From Desulfovibrionaceae bacterium UBA6814 (GTDB lineage: Bacteria > Desulfobacterota > Desulfovibrionia > Desulfovibrionales > Desulfovibrionaceae): a DNA stretch of 20,173 bases. Made by a program: the position numbers and the translations under genes. The notes beneath the pieces were generated by a model that did not search any database, was not told the origin of the DNA, and saw only the letters and a list, made by a program, of their open reading frames with translations. The stretch lies in assembly GCA_002452635.1 (NCBI GenBank), contig DKEU01000105.1, forward strand, positions 1 through 20,173. Reading direction: 5' to 3'. This document shows positions 13,717 through 20,173 of the stretch, piece after piece. Every line of letters begins with the position of its first letter. Positions within the stretch are counted from its first letter, which is position 1.

Positions 13717-16700
13717 TCACTGCTTCTCGGTCCGCGCCGCAGCCACGTCCTTGGCCTGCTCCATGAACGCGGTCAGGTGCAATCGGTTGGCCGGGGAGTC
13801 GGTGCCGTCAAAGGCCAGGCTGACCACCGGGAGGTTGAACCGGCCGCCCACGTCGCGCAGGAGCGCGTTCACCACCGTGCCCGGCATGCACCCGAAGGGC
13901 ATGGCGCTCACGATGCCGCACACCCCGCGCCGGGCCATGTCCACGCTCTTGCCCACGGACAGCACCGCCTCACCCTGGAAGGAGTCGTGCAGCCAGGGCG
14001 CGGCGTTCCCCAGGATGGCCGCGGTGTCCGGATCGTGGATGCTGCGCAGAAACCCGTCGAACACCCGCTCCAGCCGCCGGGCGATGGCGTGCTGCACCCG
14101 GGCGGTGAGCGCCACCCGCACCAGGCCGGGCAGGTCGCGGCGCTGCCGGGTGTGGCGCGCGGACATGGCGTTCACGTAGTAGATCCACTCGTCGATGGGC
14201 GCCAGCCACGCCTCGCCGCCCGCGGCCTCCACCCGCCGCACCAGGTCCTCGTTGGAGAACCGGTTGGAGCGCACGAAGATCTCGCCCACGATGCCGATGC
14301 GGGGCCGGGGCGCGCCGTTCTGCGCCAGCCCGGCGAAGTCCTCCCGGGCCTCGGCCAGCACCCGCGCGGCCCCGGCCTCGGCGTCCTTCTCCAGGAGCGC
14401 GGCGCGCAGCCTCTGCACGGCCCGGGCGTAGGCGGCCTCGGCCCCGGCCGGGTCCTTGGCCCGGGGCCGGCGCTCGTGCAGGCACTTGGTGAGCAGGTCG
14501 AAGGCCACCACCCCCACCCAGGAGCGGCGCGGGAAGTCGCGGCCCACGAGCCCCAGATCGCGGTACAGCCGCTCGCTCTGCACCGGCGCGAAGATGGGCA
14601 CGTCCGGGAACCCGGCCGCGTCCAGCACCAGGCGCTGGGCCAGGTTGTACTGGCCGAAGCGGCAGGGGCCGGTGCCCGAGGGCATGAAAAAGGCCGAGCG
14701 CCCAGGGTCGAAGCCCGGCTCGGCCGCCTTCCGGAGCATGTCCCCCAGGGTCACGGCAAAGGGGTAGCACTCCTTGCCCGAGATGAAGGGCCGGGCCAGG
14801 GCCACGGCCCCGGAATCGGTCTCGGGCATGACCTGGGCCTCGGCCCCGCAGGCGCGGAAGGCCGCCTCCAGGCCGAAGGCGTGGTCCGCCATGCGGGGCA
14901 GGTACAGCACCCGCCGGCCGCCTCCCGCGTAGGCCCGGGCCCGGGGGCGCGGGGCCCCGGCCGCGGGGCGCAGGCCCTGGCCCCGGGCCGCGATCTGGCC
15001 GTCCACGCTGTCCAGGAACGCCTCCAGCCGGGTCAGGGCCCCGGCGTCGGCGCTGTGCTCGTCGATCTCCAGGAACAGGCCGGGCAGGCCGCCCAGCTCC
15101 TGGTCCAGGAACTTCTGGATGAAGGCGTCCGGCCCGCAGGAGAAGCTGCCCACCCCCAGGGGGTAGAGCAGCGGGTGTTCGCGCACCGCCCGGGCCGCGG
15201 CCAGCATGCGCTGGCCCGAGCGCCAGTACATGCCCCCCCAGTCCCGGGACACGTCGGGCAGGGGCAGCATGTCCTGGGGCAGGACCAGGACGCCCAGGGC
15301 CGCGGCCTTGCGCGGCAGGTCCAGGTTCAGGCCCGGGTCGAAGGCGTTGTAGGGCCGGCCGACCACCACCAGGGCGCGGCGGGCGAGCCCGGCCAGCACC
15401 TCCCGGCCCTTGTCCTGCACCGTGCGGACGAATGCCGCCTGGGCCGCCTCGGCCCGGGCCAGGGCGCGGGAGGCCTCGGAGCGGGAGACCCCGAACCGGG
15501 CCAGGCAGGCGGCCAGCTCCCGGGCCATGGCCCCCCGGCCCTGCCGGAGGTTCAGGGCCGGGGCCAGGATGTCCGCGCCCGGGAACGCCACCCGGGCCTG
15601 GTAGGGGAAGCTCTGGGTCAGGGGGCAGGCCAGGGAGGCGTCGAAGGGCGCTTCCGGCGCGGCCAGGTCCACCAGGCTGGGCACAAACACCGGCCGGCCC
15701 TCCTGCCCCTGCTCTTCGAGCAGCCAGCGCACGTGGCCCAGGGCGGCCTTCACCGGGAAGCAGGTGTCGGCCAGGGTGCGCTCCACGCCCAGCTCCACGA
15801 TGCGCCGACCGGTGGGCGGGGAGAGCGTGACCGCGAAGCCCAGCTCCCACAGGAGGGTGGAGAAGAAGGGCAGCAGGTCGTGCATGAGGAACACCAGGGG
15901 CAGGCCCACGGCCCCGCGCCGGGCGGGCCGGCCGGCCCCCGCCCGGGAGGCGGAGGCCGCGGCCCGCGCCTCGTGCTCCGCGCGCAGGGCCCGGGCCCGG
16001 AAGGCGAAGAGGTCGGGCAGGTCGCGGCCCCGGCCGGCCCCGGCCTTGCGGTCCTTCTCGTACTTCTCGCAGCGGCCGCCGTAGAAGAGGTGGCCCTCCT
16101 CCCCGGCGATGGTGATCTTGTTGATCTCGCAGCGGTTCTCGCAGCCGCGGCAGGCGAAGGACTCCTGGCTGTAGCCCCGGGTGGCCAGGTCGAAGCCCTT
16201 GAAGCGGGACCGGGGCCGGCCTGCGGCGGCCATGTGGTCCCGGGCGATGAGCGCCATGCCGATGGCCCCGGTCACGTCGTGGTTGGGGGGCACGGTCACG
16301 GGCCGGCCCAGGTGCTTCTCGAAGGCCGCCACCACCGCCTTGTTGAAGGCCGTGCCGCCCTGGAAGAAGATGTTCTGGCCGATCCTGCGGCCGCCCGCCA
16401 CCCGGTGCAGGTAGTTCTCCACGATGGAGTAGGCCAGCCCGGCCAAAAGGTCGTCCATGTCCGCGCCCGTGGTGAGCCCGGCCATGAGCGAGTTCTCCAT
16501 GAACACGGTGCAGCGCTCGCCCAGGCGGCAGGGCGCGTCCGCGGCCAGGGCGCGGTCCGCGAACTCGCCCTTGATCTCCACCCCCAGCTTCTCGGCCTGC
16601 TCCTCCAGGAAGGAGCCCGTGCCCGCGGCGCAGGCCTTGTTCATCTCGAAGTCCCGGATGACCCCGTTCTCCAGGCTCACGAACTTGGAGTCCTGGCCGC

Positions 16701-17952
16701 CGATCTCGAAGATGGTGTCCACCGTGGGGTCGATGAAGGCCGCGGCCCGGGCCTGGGCGGTGATCTCGTTCTTCACCACGTCCGCGCCGAAGAAGTCCGC
16801 GGTCATGTAGCGGCCCGAGCCGGTGGTCCCGACCCCGCGCACCCGCACCCGGCCGCCGATCTCGGCCCCGATGCCGGCCAGGCCCTCCTTGACCGCCTCG
16901 ATGGGCCGGGAGGCGGTGCGCAGGTAGCGCTTGGCCAGGAGCCGGCCCGCCTCGTCCACCACCGCCAGGTTGGTGGAGATGGAGCCCACGTCGATGCCCA
17001 TGTACACGTCCACGGTCCCGGCCTCGGGTAGGGGCGAAAGCTGGTCCGGGTCGAAGTCCAGGTGGCGGGCCGCGAAGCGGTCCCCGGGCTGGATGAGCCG
17101 CGCGCGCGGGGCCTCGCCTCCGCCCCGCTCCGCCGCGGCCCGGCGCAACAGCTCCGGGTCGGGCCGGACCAGCTCGGCCGGGCGCTCCCGGCCCCACAGG
17201 GCCGCGCCCAGCGCGCCCATGACCGTGGGCCGCTCGGGCACCTCCAGGCCGGGCAGGGCCAGCACCTCGGCAAAGGCCCGCGCCACGCCCCGGTTCAGGG
17301 CCACCCCGCCCATGAAGGCCACCCGGCCGGGCAGCCGGCGGCCGCGCAGGATGGCGCCCTTGAAGTTGCGGGCCACGGCGAAGCACAGCCCGGCCACGAT
17401 GTCGGCCAGGGGCGCGCCGATCTGCTGCAGATGGATCATGTCCGACTTGGCGAACACGCTGCACCGGCCGGCCACGTGGGGCGGGATCCGAGACTGGAGG
17501 GCCAGGGCCGCGAACTCCTCGATGGTCAGGCGCATGCGCTCGGCCTGCTGGTCCAGGAAGGAGCCGGTGCCCGCGGCGCACACCGAGTTCAGGGCGAAGT
17601 CCGCCACCCGGCCGCTGCCGCCGGGCTCCAGGAGCACCAGCTTGGAGTCCTCGCCCCCCATCTCGATGAGGGCCTCCATGTCCGGGTGCAGGCGGGCGGT
17701 GGACAGGGCGAAGGCCGAGAGCTCCGACACCAGGGGCGCGCCCAGGGCGCGGGCGGCCAGGGCCCCGGTGGAGCCGGTGCAGGCCAGGGCCAGGCCCGGG
17801 AACTGGGCCAGGGCCTCGGCCAGGAGGTCGGCGGCCAGGGGCAGGGGCCGGCCCCGGTGGCGCTCGTAGCGGGAGTGGACCAGGTTGCCGCGGGAGTCGA
17901 GCACGGCCAGCTTGAGGCTGACCGACCCCCCGTCCAGTCCGGCGATGAACAT
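13717..17952 (-). CDS. Acyl-CoA dehydratase activase, two BadF/HgdC ATPase domains plus HgdB-like region
   Basis: This is a 1411-residue cytosolic iron-sulfur protein. Start ATG 17952 is chosen because CGGAGGG lies 8 nt upstream; two earlier in-frame starts (17976 GTG, 17958 ATG) overlap or abut that site. ATPase domain 1 (residues 1-260) has GLDGGS, ACTGSTG, EMGGEDSK, CAAGTGSF with Cys125, and RCSVFAKSD with Cys164. Domain 2 (about 317-570) has GIDVGSISTN, EIGGQDSK, Cys441 and Cys481, equivalent to the [4Fe-4S] ligands of the 2-hydroxyglutaryl-CoA dehydratase activator. A CRGCENRC cluster follows (601, 604, 608), then a DUF2229-like part and an HgdB/COG3581-like C-terminal half (VVGRPYNAFDPGLN, LGVGSFSCGPDAF, SGKECYPF, FGCMPGT). 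About 1400 residues is typical of these stand-alone fusions; the substrate is unknown. The last 15 codons are reiterated downstream. Confidence 0.95.
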   Translation of the reverse strand: MFIAGLDGGSVSLKLAVLDSRGNLVHSRYERHRGRPLPLAADLLAEALAQFPGLALACTGSTGALAARALGAPLVSELSAFALSTARLHPDMEALIEMGGEDSKLVLLEPGGSGRVADFALNSVCAAGTGSFLDQQAERMRLTIEEFAALALQSRIPPHVAGRCSVFAKSDMIHLQQIGAPLADIVAGLCFAVARNFKGAILRGRRLPGRVAFMGGVALNRGVARAFAEVLALPGLEVPERPTVMGALGAALWGRERPAELVRPDPELLRRAAAERGGGEAPRARLIQPGDRFAARHLDFDPDQLSPLPEAGTVDVYMGIDVGSISTNLAVVDEAGRLLAKRYLRTASRPIEAVKEGLAGIGAEIGGRVRVRGVGTTGSGRYMTADFFGADVVKNEITAQARAAAFIDPTVDTIFEIGGQDSKFVSLENGVIRDFEMNKACAAGTGSFLEEQAEKLGVEIKGEFADRALAADAPCRLGERCTVFMENSLMAGLTTGADMDDLLAGLAYSIVENYLHRVAGGRRIGQNIFFQGGTAFNKAVVAAFEKHLGRPVTVPPNHDVTGAIGMALIARDHMAAAGRPRSRFKGFDLATRGYSQESFACRGCENRCEINKITIAGEEGHLFYGGRCEKYEKDRKAGAGRGRDLPDLFAFRARALRAEHEARAAASASRAGAGRPARRGAVGLPLVFLMHDLLPFFSTLLWELGFAVTLSPPTGRRIVELGVERTLADTCFPVKAALGHVRWLLEEQGQEGRPVFVPSLVDLAAPEAPFDASLACPLTQSFPYQARVAFPGADILAPALNLRQGRGAMARELAACLARFGVSRSEASRALARAEAAQAAFVRTVQDKGREVLAGLARRALVVVGRPYNAFDPGLNLDLPRKAAALGVLVLPQDMLPLPDVSRDWGGMYWRSGQRMLAAARAVREHPLLYPLGVGSFSCGPDAFIQKFLDQELGGLPGLFLEIDEHSADAGALTRLEAFLDSVDGQIAARGQGLRPAAGAPRPRARAYAGGGRRVLYLPRMADHAFGLEAAFRACGAEAQVMPETDSGAVALARPFISGKECYPFAVTLGDMLRKAAEPGFDPGRSAFFMPSGTGPCRFGQYNLAQRLVLDAAGFPDVPIFAPVQSERLYRDLGLVGRDFPRRSWVGVVAFDLLTKCLHERRPRAKDPAGAEAAYARAVQRLRAALLEKDAEAGAARVLAEAREDFAGLAQNGAPRPRIGIVGEIFVRSNRFSNEDLVRRVEAAGGEAWLAPIDEWIYYVNAMSARHTRQRRDLPGLVRVALTARVQHAIARRLERVFDGFLRSIHDPDTAAILGNAAPWLHDSFQGEAVLSVGKSVDMARRGVCGIVSAMPFGCMPGTVVNALLRDVGGRFNLPVVSLAFDGTDSPANRLHLTAFMEQAKDVAAARTEKQ

Positions 17953-17964
17953 GCCCATACCCTC

Positions 17965-17988
17965 CGGCCGGAGCACAGGGTCCGGCCG
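17965..17988 (-). promoter_or_regulatory. Hairpin next to the activase ribosome binding site
   Basis: An 8-bp inverted repeat (CGGCCGGA / TCCGGCCG) with an 8-nt loop lies in the 85-bp gap between the kinase stop and the activase start. On the mRNA its 3' arm ends directly at the GAGGG of the Shine-Dalgarno sequence, so folding could hinder ribosome access. There is no T-tract. A second weak inverted repeat CATTCC/GGAATG spans 18002-18027. Confidence 0.4.
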
Positions 17989-18037
17989 TGCCCTTATGCT
18001 TCATTCCCGGGGGGTTTGCAAGGAATGGGGAGAGGGC

Positions 18038-18922
18038 TCAGCTCCGCGGCAGGGGAAACTTCACGGTCAGGGTGGTGCCGTTCTCGCCGTCCAGGCTCAT
18101 GCTGCCGCCCAGGGTGTCCTCCACGTAGCTGCGCATGAGGGCGAGGCCCATGGCGCCGGGGGCCGCGGCGGACGGGTTCGGGGGCAGCCCCACCCCGTCG
18201 TCGGCCAGCACCATGCGCACCGCCTCGCCCTCCTGCTCCAGGCGCAGGCGGAAGGTGCCGGTCGTGCGGCCGGGAAAGGCGTGCTTGTACATGTTGGTGA
18301 GGAACTCGGTGAGCACCAGGGCGCAGGCCTGGGCCGTGTCCGGCGGCACCTGCACCGGCTCGGCCCGGTGCTCGGCCTGCACCTGCGGGCTCGGGTACAG
18401 GCCGGACACCGCCTCCCAGACCTTGCGGAGCTTGTCCCCCAGGTCCAGGGCCTGCTCGGCCGGGTCGCCGGCCAGAAAGCCCTCCATGAGGTTCAGGCAG
18501 CGGATGCGGGCGGCCAGGCCGCGCAGCACCTGGCGGGTGCACTCCTCCTCGGCCCGGATGAGCTCCAGGTTCACCAGGTTGGCCAGGAGTTGGAAGCAGT
18601 TGCGCGTGCGGTGGCGCAGTTCGCGCAGGGACAGGTCGGCAGGGGCGGCCGGGGGGGGAGGGGCGTGGAGTCCGGATGGGGGCAGGGCGCAGGGTGGAGC
18701 CGCGCCGGAATGCAGCAGGTCGGCCGGCTCCACATCCAGGACCCGGGCCAGGTCCAGGAGCAGCGGGAACGACGGCGACGCCAGGCCGCGCTCGATCTTG
18801 CCCAGATACTCCTGGGTTACCCCGAGACGTTCCGCCAGGCCGGCCTGGGTCAGGCCCCTGTTCTTGCGCAAGGCGCGCGTCTGTCTCCCCAGGAGCTTTT
18901 TGTACTCTGTGCTCTCCATCAT
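18038..18922 (-). CDS. XRE helix-turn-helix / HisKA_2 histidine kinase fusion
   Basis: This is a 294-residue soluble protein (ATG 18922; the adjacent ATG 18919 is equally possible; the Shine-Dalgarno is weak). Residues 14-68 form an XRE/Cro-type helix-turn-helix (QTRALRKNRGLTQAGLAERL, then EYLGKIERGLASPS). A Pro/Ala linker follows, then an H-box of the HisKA_2 type, LSLRELRHRTRNCFQLL, with phosphoacceptor His104. The ATPase domain has an N-box LVLTEFLTNMYKHAFPG (Asn210), a G1 box LADDGVGLP and a closing GLALMRSYVEDTLGGSM...GTTLTVKFPL. All catalytic motifs look intact. There is no membrane segment, PAS or receiver domain, so the sensory input may be bound at the DNA or come from a partner. It is 85 bp upstream of the activase on the same strand, probably cotranscribed. 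No cognate response regulator is in the window. Confidence 0.9.
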   Translation of the reverse strand: MMESTEYKKLLGRQTRALRKNRGLTQAGLAERLGVTQEYLGKIERGLASPSFPLLLDLARVLDVEPADLLHSGAAPPCALPPSGLHAPPPPAAPADLSLRELRHRTRNCFQLLANLVNLELIRAEEECTRQVLRGLAARIRCLNLMEGFLAGDPAEQALDLGDKLRKVWEAVSGLYPSPQVQAEHRAEPVQVPPDTAQACALVLTEFLTNMYKHAFPGRTTGTFRLRLEQEGEAVRMVLADDGVGLPPNPSAAAPGAMGLALMRSYVEDTLGGSMSLDGENGTTLTVKFPLPRS

Positions 18923-19189
18923 GGATGCTGCAGCTTCCCAGATAACCCCCCATGTTTTTCTATCCGGCCCCAGCCCGAAAAAAAAGGAATTGGGAGTTCG
19001 CCTTGGGGCAATTGCCGAGGAAAACCTGTTTAATACACATCGCATGTGACATACAGCCCGGGCTGGCCGTTGCCCGGGCGCGCAACGGGAACTCGTTGCC
19101 CCCCCTGCATACTTTGCATCCCCCCGCCCGGCGGCGGAAGCCCTGGTGAATGCCGCGCCCCGGGCCGGGCCGGCCGGCCGCTTTCCCAT
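18923..19189 (-). promoter_or_regulatory. Upstream region of the kinase gene
   Basis: With the terminator that follows, this fills the 327-bp gap. It contains a 13-bp inverted repeat CACAT-CGC-ATGTG (19036-19048) directly beside a TATTAA box on the minus strand (19035-19030), with no recognisable -35. It also has a palindrome GGCAATTGCC (19007-19016), an eight-T run on the minus strand near 18978-18985, and a 7-bp inverted repeat CCGTTGC/GCAACGG (19067-19088). No gene is supported. The CACAT/ATGTG repeat is a candidate operator. Confidence 0.4.
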
Positions 19190-19227
19190 AAAAAACCATC
19201 CTCCGGGACTCCTGTCCCGGAGGATGG
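19190..19227 (-). terminator. Strong intrinsic terminator
   Basis: A perfect 14-bp stem CCATCCTCCGGGAC / GTCCCGGAGGATGG with a 4-nt loop is followed on the minus strand by six T. It lies 22 nt downstream of the stop of the right-edge gene and should end its transcript, separating it from the kinase-activase group. Confidence 0.92.
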
Positions 19228-19249
19228 CGAGGAGGCAGGGAAGACGCCG

Positions 19250-20173
19250 CTAGTTGGCCGGGGCCGCCACCTGGGAGGGCTCGGTCCCCGGGGCCTGGGG
19301 GGCCGCCGGGGGGGCGGCCGCGGGCTCGGCCGGGGGCGCGGGCGGGTTGTCCGCGGCCTGCTCCAGCCGGGCGGCCAGCTCGGGCAGGAGCTGGGCCAGG
19401 GCGCCCACGGCGTTGATGCGGTCCGGGTTGGCGCGCAGGCGGCGGTAGACCCAGCCGGCCACGTCCAGCACGTCGCCCTCGGTGAGGGAGAAGTTCTTGG
19501 CCGCGCCGCCCTGGGGCATGACTCCGGCCAGCAGGCCCTGGCGCAGGCGCTCCCGTTCGGCGATGGAGCGCTTGATCTCCTCGCCCTGGGCGTCCAGGGC
19601 CTGGCGCGCGGCGCGGCCGGACTCCATCTCCTTGTAGGTGGCGTAGGCGTCGTTCACCCGCTGCGCCGCCTCCACCAGCCGGGCCACGGCGGTGGTCAGG
19701 TCGCGGCGCTCGGCGAACACCCGGAAGCACGCGCCCAGGTCCCGGGCCTGCCCGGCGTAGAGGCGCAGCATCTCGGCCACCTGGTCCGGGCCCAGGAGCC
19801 GGGTCTCGAAGCCCTTGGCGTCGCTGCCGAACTCCCGCTCGGAGCTGCGGCCGGCCTCGTACAGGGCCGCGGTGAAGGGCCCGGCGTACAGGTCGGACAC
19901 CGCGCGCAGCACGATGGGATTCATGAGGTAGCCGAACAGGGCCGGCCGCGCCTGGTCCGGGTCCGGGCTCTCGTGGGCCAGGCCGATGAACTCGGTGCCG
20001 TAGCGCATGTTGAGCTTGCGGAAGGAGGTGGCCACCAGGGGCTTCTTGCCGGGATTGTGCCGGGTTCCGGCCGGGTGGTAGGCCTCGGCCAGGGTCTGGG
20101 CCAGGTCGGCCACGAAGCCCAGCTTGACCACCGCGTCCTCCACCGGGGCGGCGGGCTCGGCCGGGGCGGCCGC
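19250..20173 (-). CDS. Uncharacterised protein, N-terminus cut by window edge
   Basis: 307 residues are visible. The frame stays open to the right edge (AAAPAEPAAP precedes VEDAVVKLGF), so the GTG at 20143 is probably internal and the N-terminus is missing. The middle is helical and charged (AVARLVEAAQRVNDAYATYK, then EIKRSIAERERLRQGLLAGV), and a conserved-looking segment reads SFRKLNMRYGTEFIGLAHES. The C-terminal 35 or so residues are a Pro/Ala-rich tail. I recognise no family, catalytic motif or membrane segment in the visible part. Pro/Ala segments on both sides suggest linkers, perhaps to an N-terminal anchor or signal sequence outside the window. It has its own strong terminator. Confidence 0.75.
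   Translation of the reverse strand, partial: AAAPAEPAAPVEDAVVKLGFVADLAQTLAEAYHPAGTRHNPGKKPLVATSFRKLNMRYGTEFIGLAHESPDPDQARPALFGYLMNPIVLRAVSDLYAGPFTAALYEAGRSSEREFGSDAKGFETRLLGPDQVAEMLRLYAGQARDLGACFRVFAERRDLTTAVARLVEAAQRVNDAYATYKEMESGRAARQALDAQGEEIKRSIAERERLRQGLLAGVMPQGGAAKNFSLTEGDVLDVAGWVYRRLRANPDRINAVGALAQLLPELAARLEQAADNPPAPPAEPAAAPPAAPQAPGTEPSQVAAPAN

Larger units (their letters stand above)
13452..13764 (-). repeat. Tandem array repeating the activase gene 3' end plus palindrome
   Basis: On the minus strand, units begin with ATG at 13764, 13674, 13583 and 13493 (periods 90, 91 and 90). Each unit starts with ATGGAGCAGGCCAAGGACG or a variant, encoding MEQAKDVAAARTEKQ and TGA. Unit 1 is the true end of the activase gene. 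A spacer of about 42 nt follows, containing an AT-rich palindrome: GAAAAATA/TATTTTTC at 13708-13687, extended to GAAAAATACC/GGTATTTTTC at 13617-13596, and degenerate at 13526-13506. Units 1 and 2 are nearly identical, unit 3 has several changes, and unit 4 is a diverged 42-bp partial copy that runs into the LprI-MliC start. The repeat is directly visible; its origin is unknown. Confidence 0.95.

Noticed and set aside
13627..13719. UGA at the activase end read as selenocysteine, with the downstream palindrome as SECIS, extending the protein in frame
   Set aside because: Frame and hairpin position allow it, but the residue is not in a redox context, the unit repeats its own stop, and the family normally ends here. 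Tandem duplication explains the frame.
13452..13764. CRISPR array
   Set aside because: Units are contiguous, coding-derived and about 90 bp, with no unique spacers.
13582..17031. Plus-strand ORF of 1149 codons opposite the activase
   Set aside because: Antisense artefact. The minus strand encodes a complete, motif-rich activase over the same region.
19036..19048. CRP-type binding site
   Set aside because: The TGTGA/TCACA half-sites are in the wrong order and spacing; only a generic inverted repeat remains.

Overview
The window is very GC-rich chromosomal DNA, typical of a Desulfovibrionaceae-like (Desulfovibrionales) bacterium. That assignment is an inference from the base composition, from a giant two-ATPase-domain acyl-CoA dehydratase activase, from a pentapeptide-repeat membrane protein of a kind I associate with sulfate reducers, and from the PilZ and HisKA_2 signalling genes. 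No rRNA, tRNA, CRISPR array, integrase or transposase was seen.

Left part (1-4690): a TPR lipoprotein on the minus strand, truncated by the left edge, diverges from a plus-strand gene with a phosphoribosyltransferase-like motif. A plus-strand pentapeptide-repeat protein with a multi-pass, channel-like C-terminus follows. Its repeat region is a sharp AT-rich island.

Middle (4773-10044): seven tightly packed or overlapping minus-strand genes form a T7-like phage module. In order of transcription they are a GNAT/gp13-like protein, a gp14-like internal virion protein, a long alpha-helical protein, a gp17-type fibre adaptor, a small Mtd-N-like fibre protein, a beta-rich putative receptor-binding protein with unusually low GC, and a small tail-associated protein. 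No capsid, portal, terminase, integrase or lysis gene is in the window. It looks like an orphan ejection and adsorption cassette, or the end of a decayed or domesticated prophage.

Centre right (10375-12653): pyruvate kinase, then a YcgR-like PilZ protein with its own promoter and a 5' leader hairpin.

Right part (12862-20173, all minus strand): in order of transcription these are an unknown protein running off the right edge and closed by a strong terminator, a histidine kinase with an N-terminal XRE helix-turn-helix, a 1411-residue acyl-CoA dehydratase activase, and a secreted LprI-MliC lysozyme-inhibitor-like protein. Between the last two lies the most unusual structure of the window: a roughly 90-bp tandem array. 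It repeats the last 15 codons of the activase gene plus an AT-rich palindrome, and produces a chain of tiny ORFs whose final member overlaps the lysozyme-inhibitor start by GTGA.
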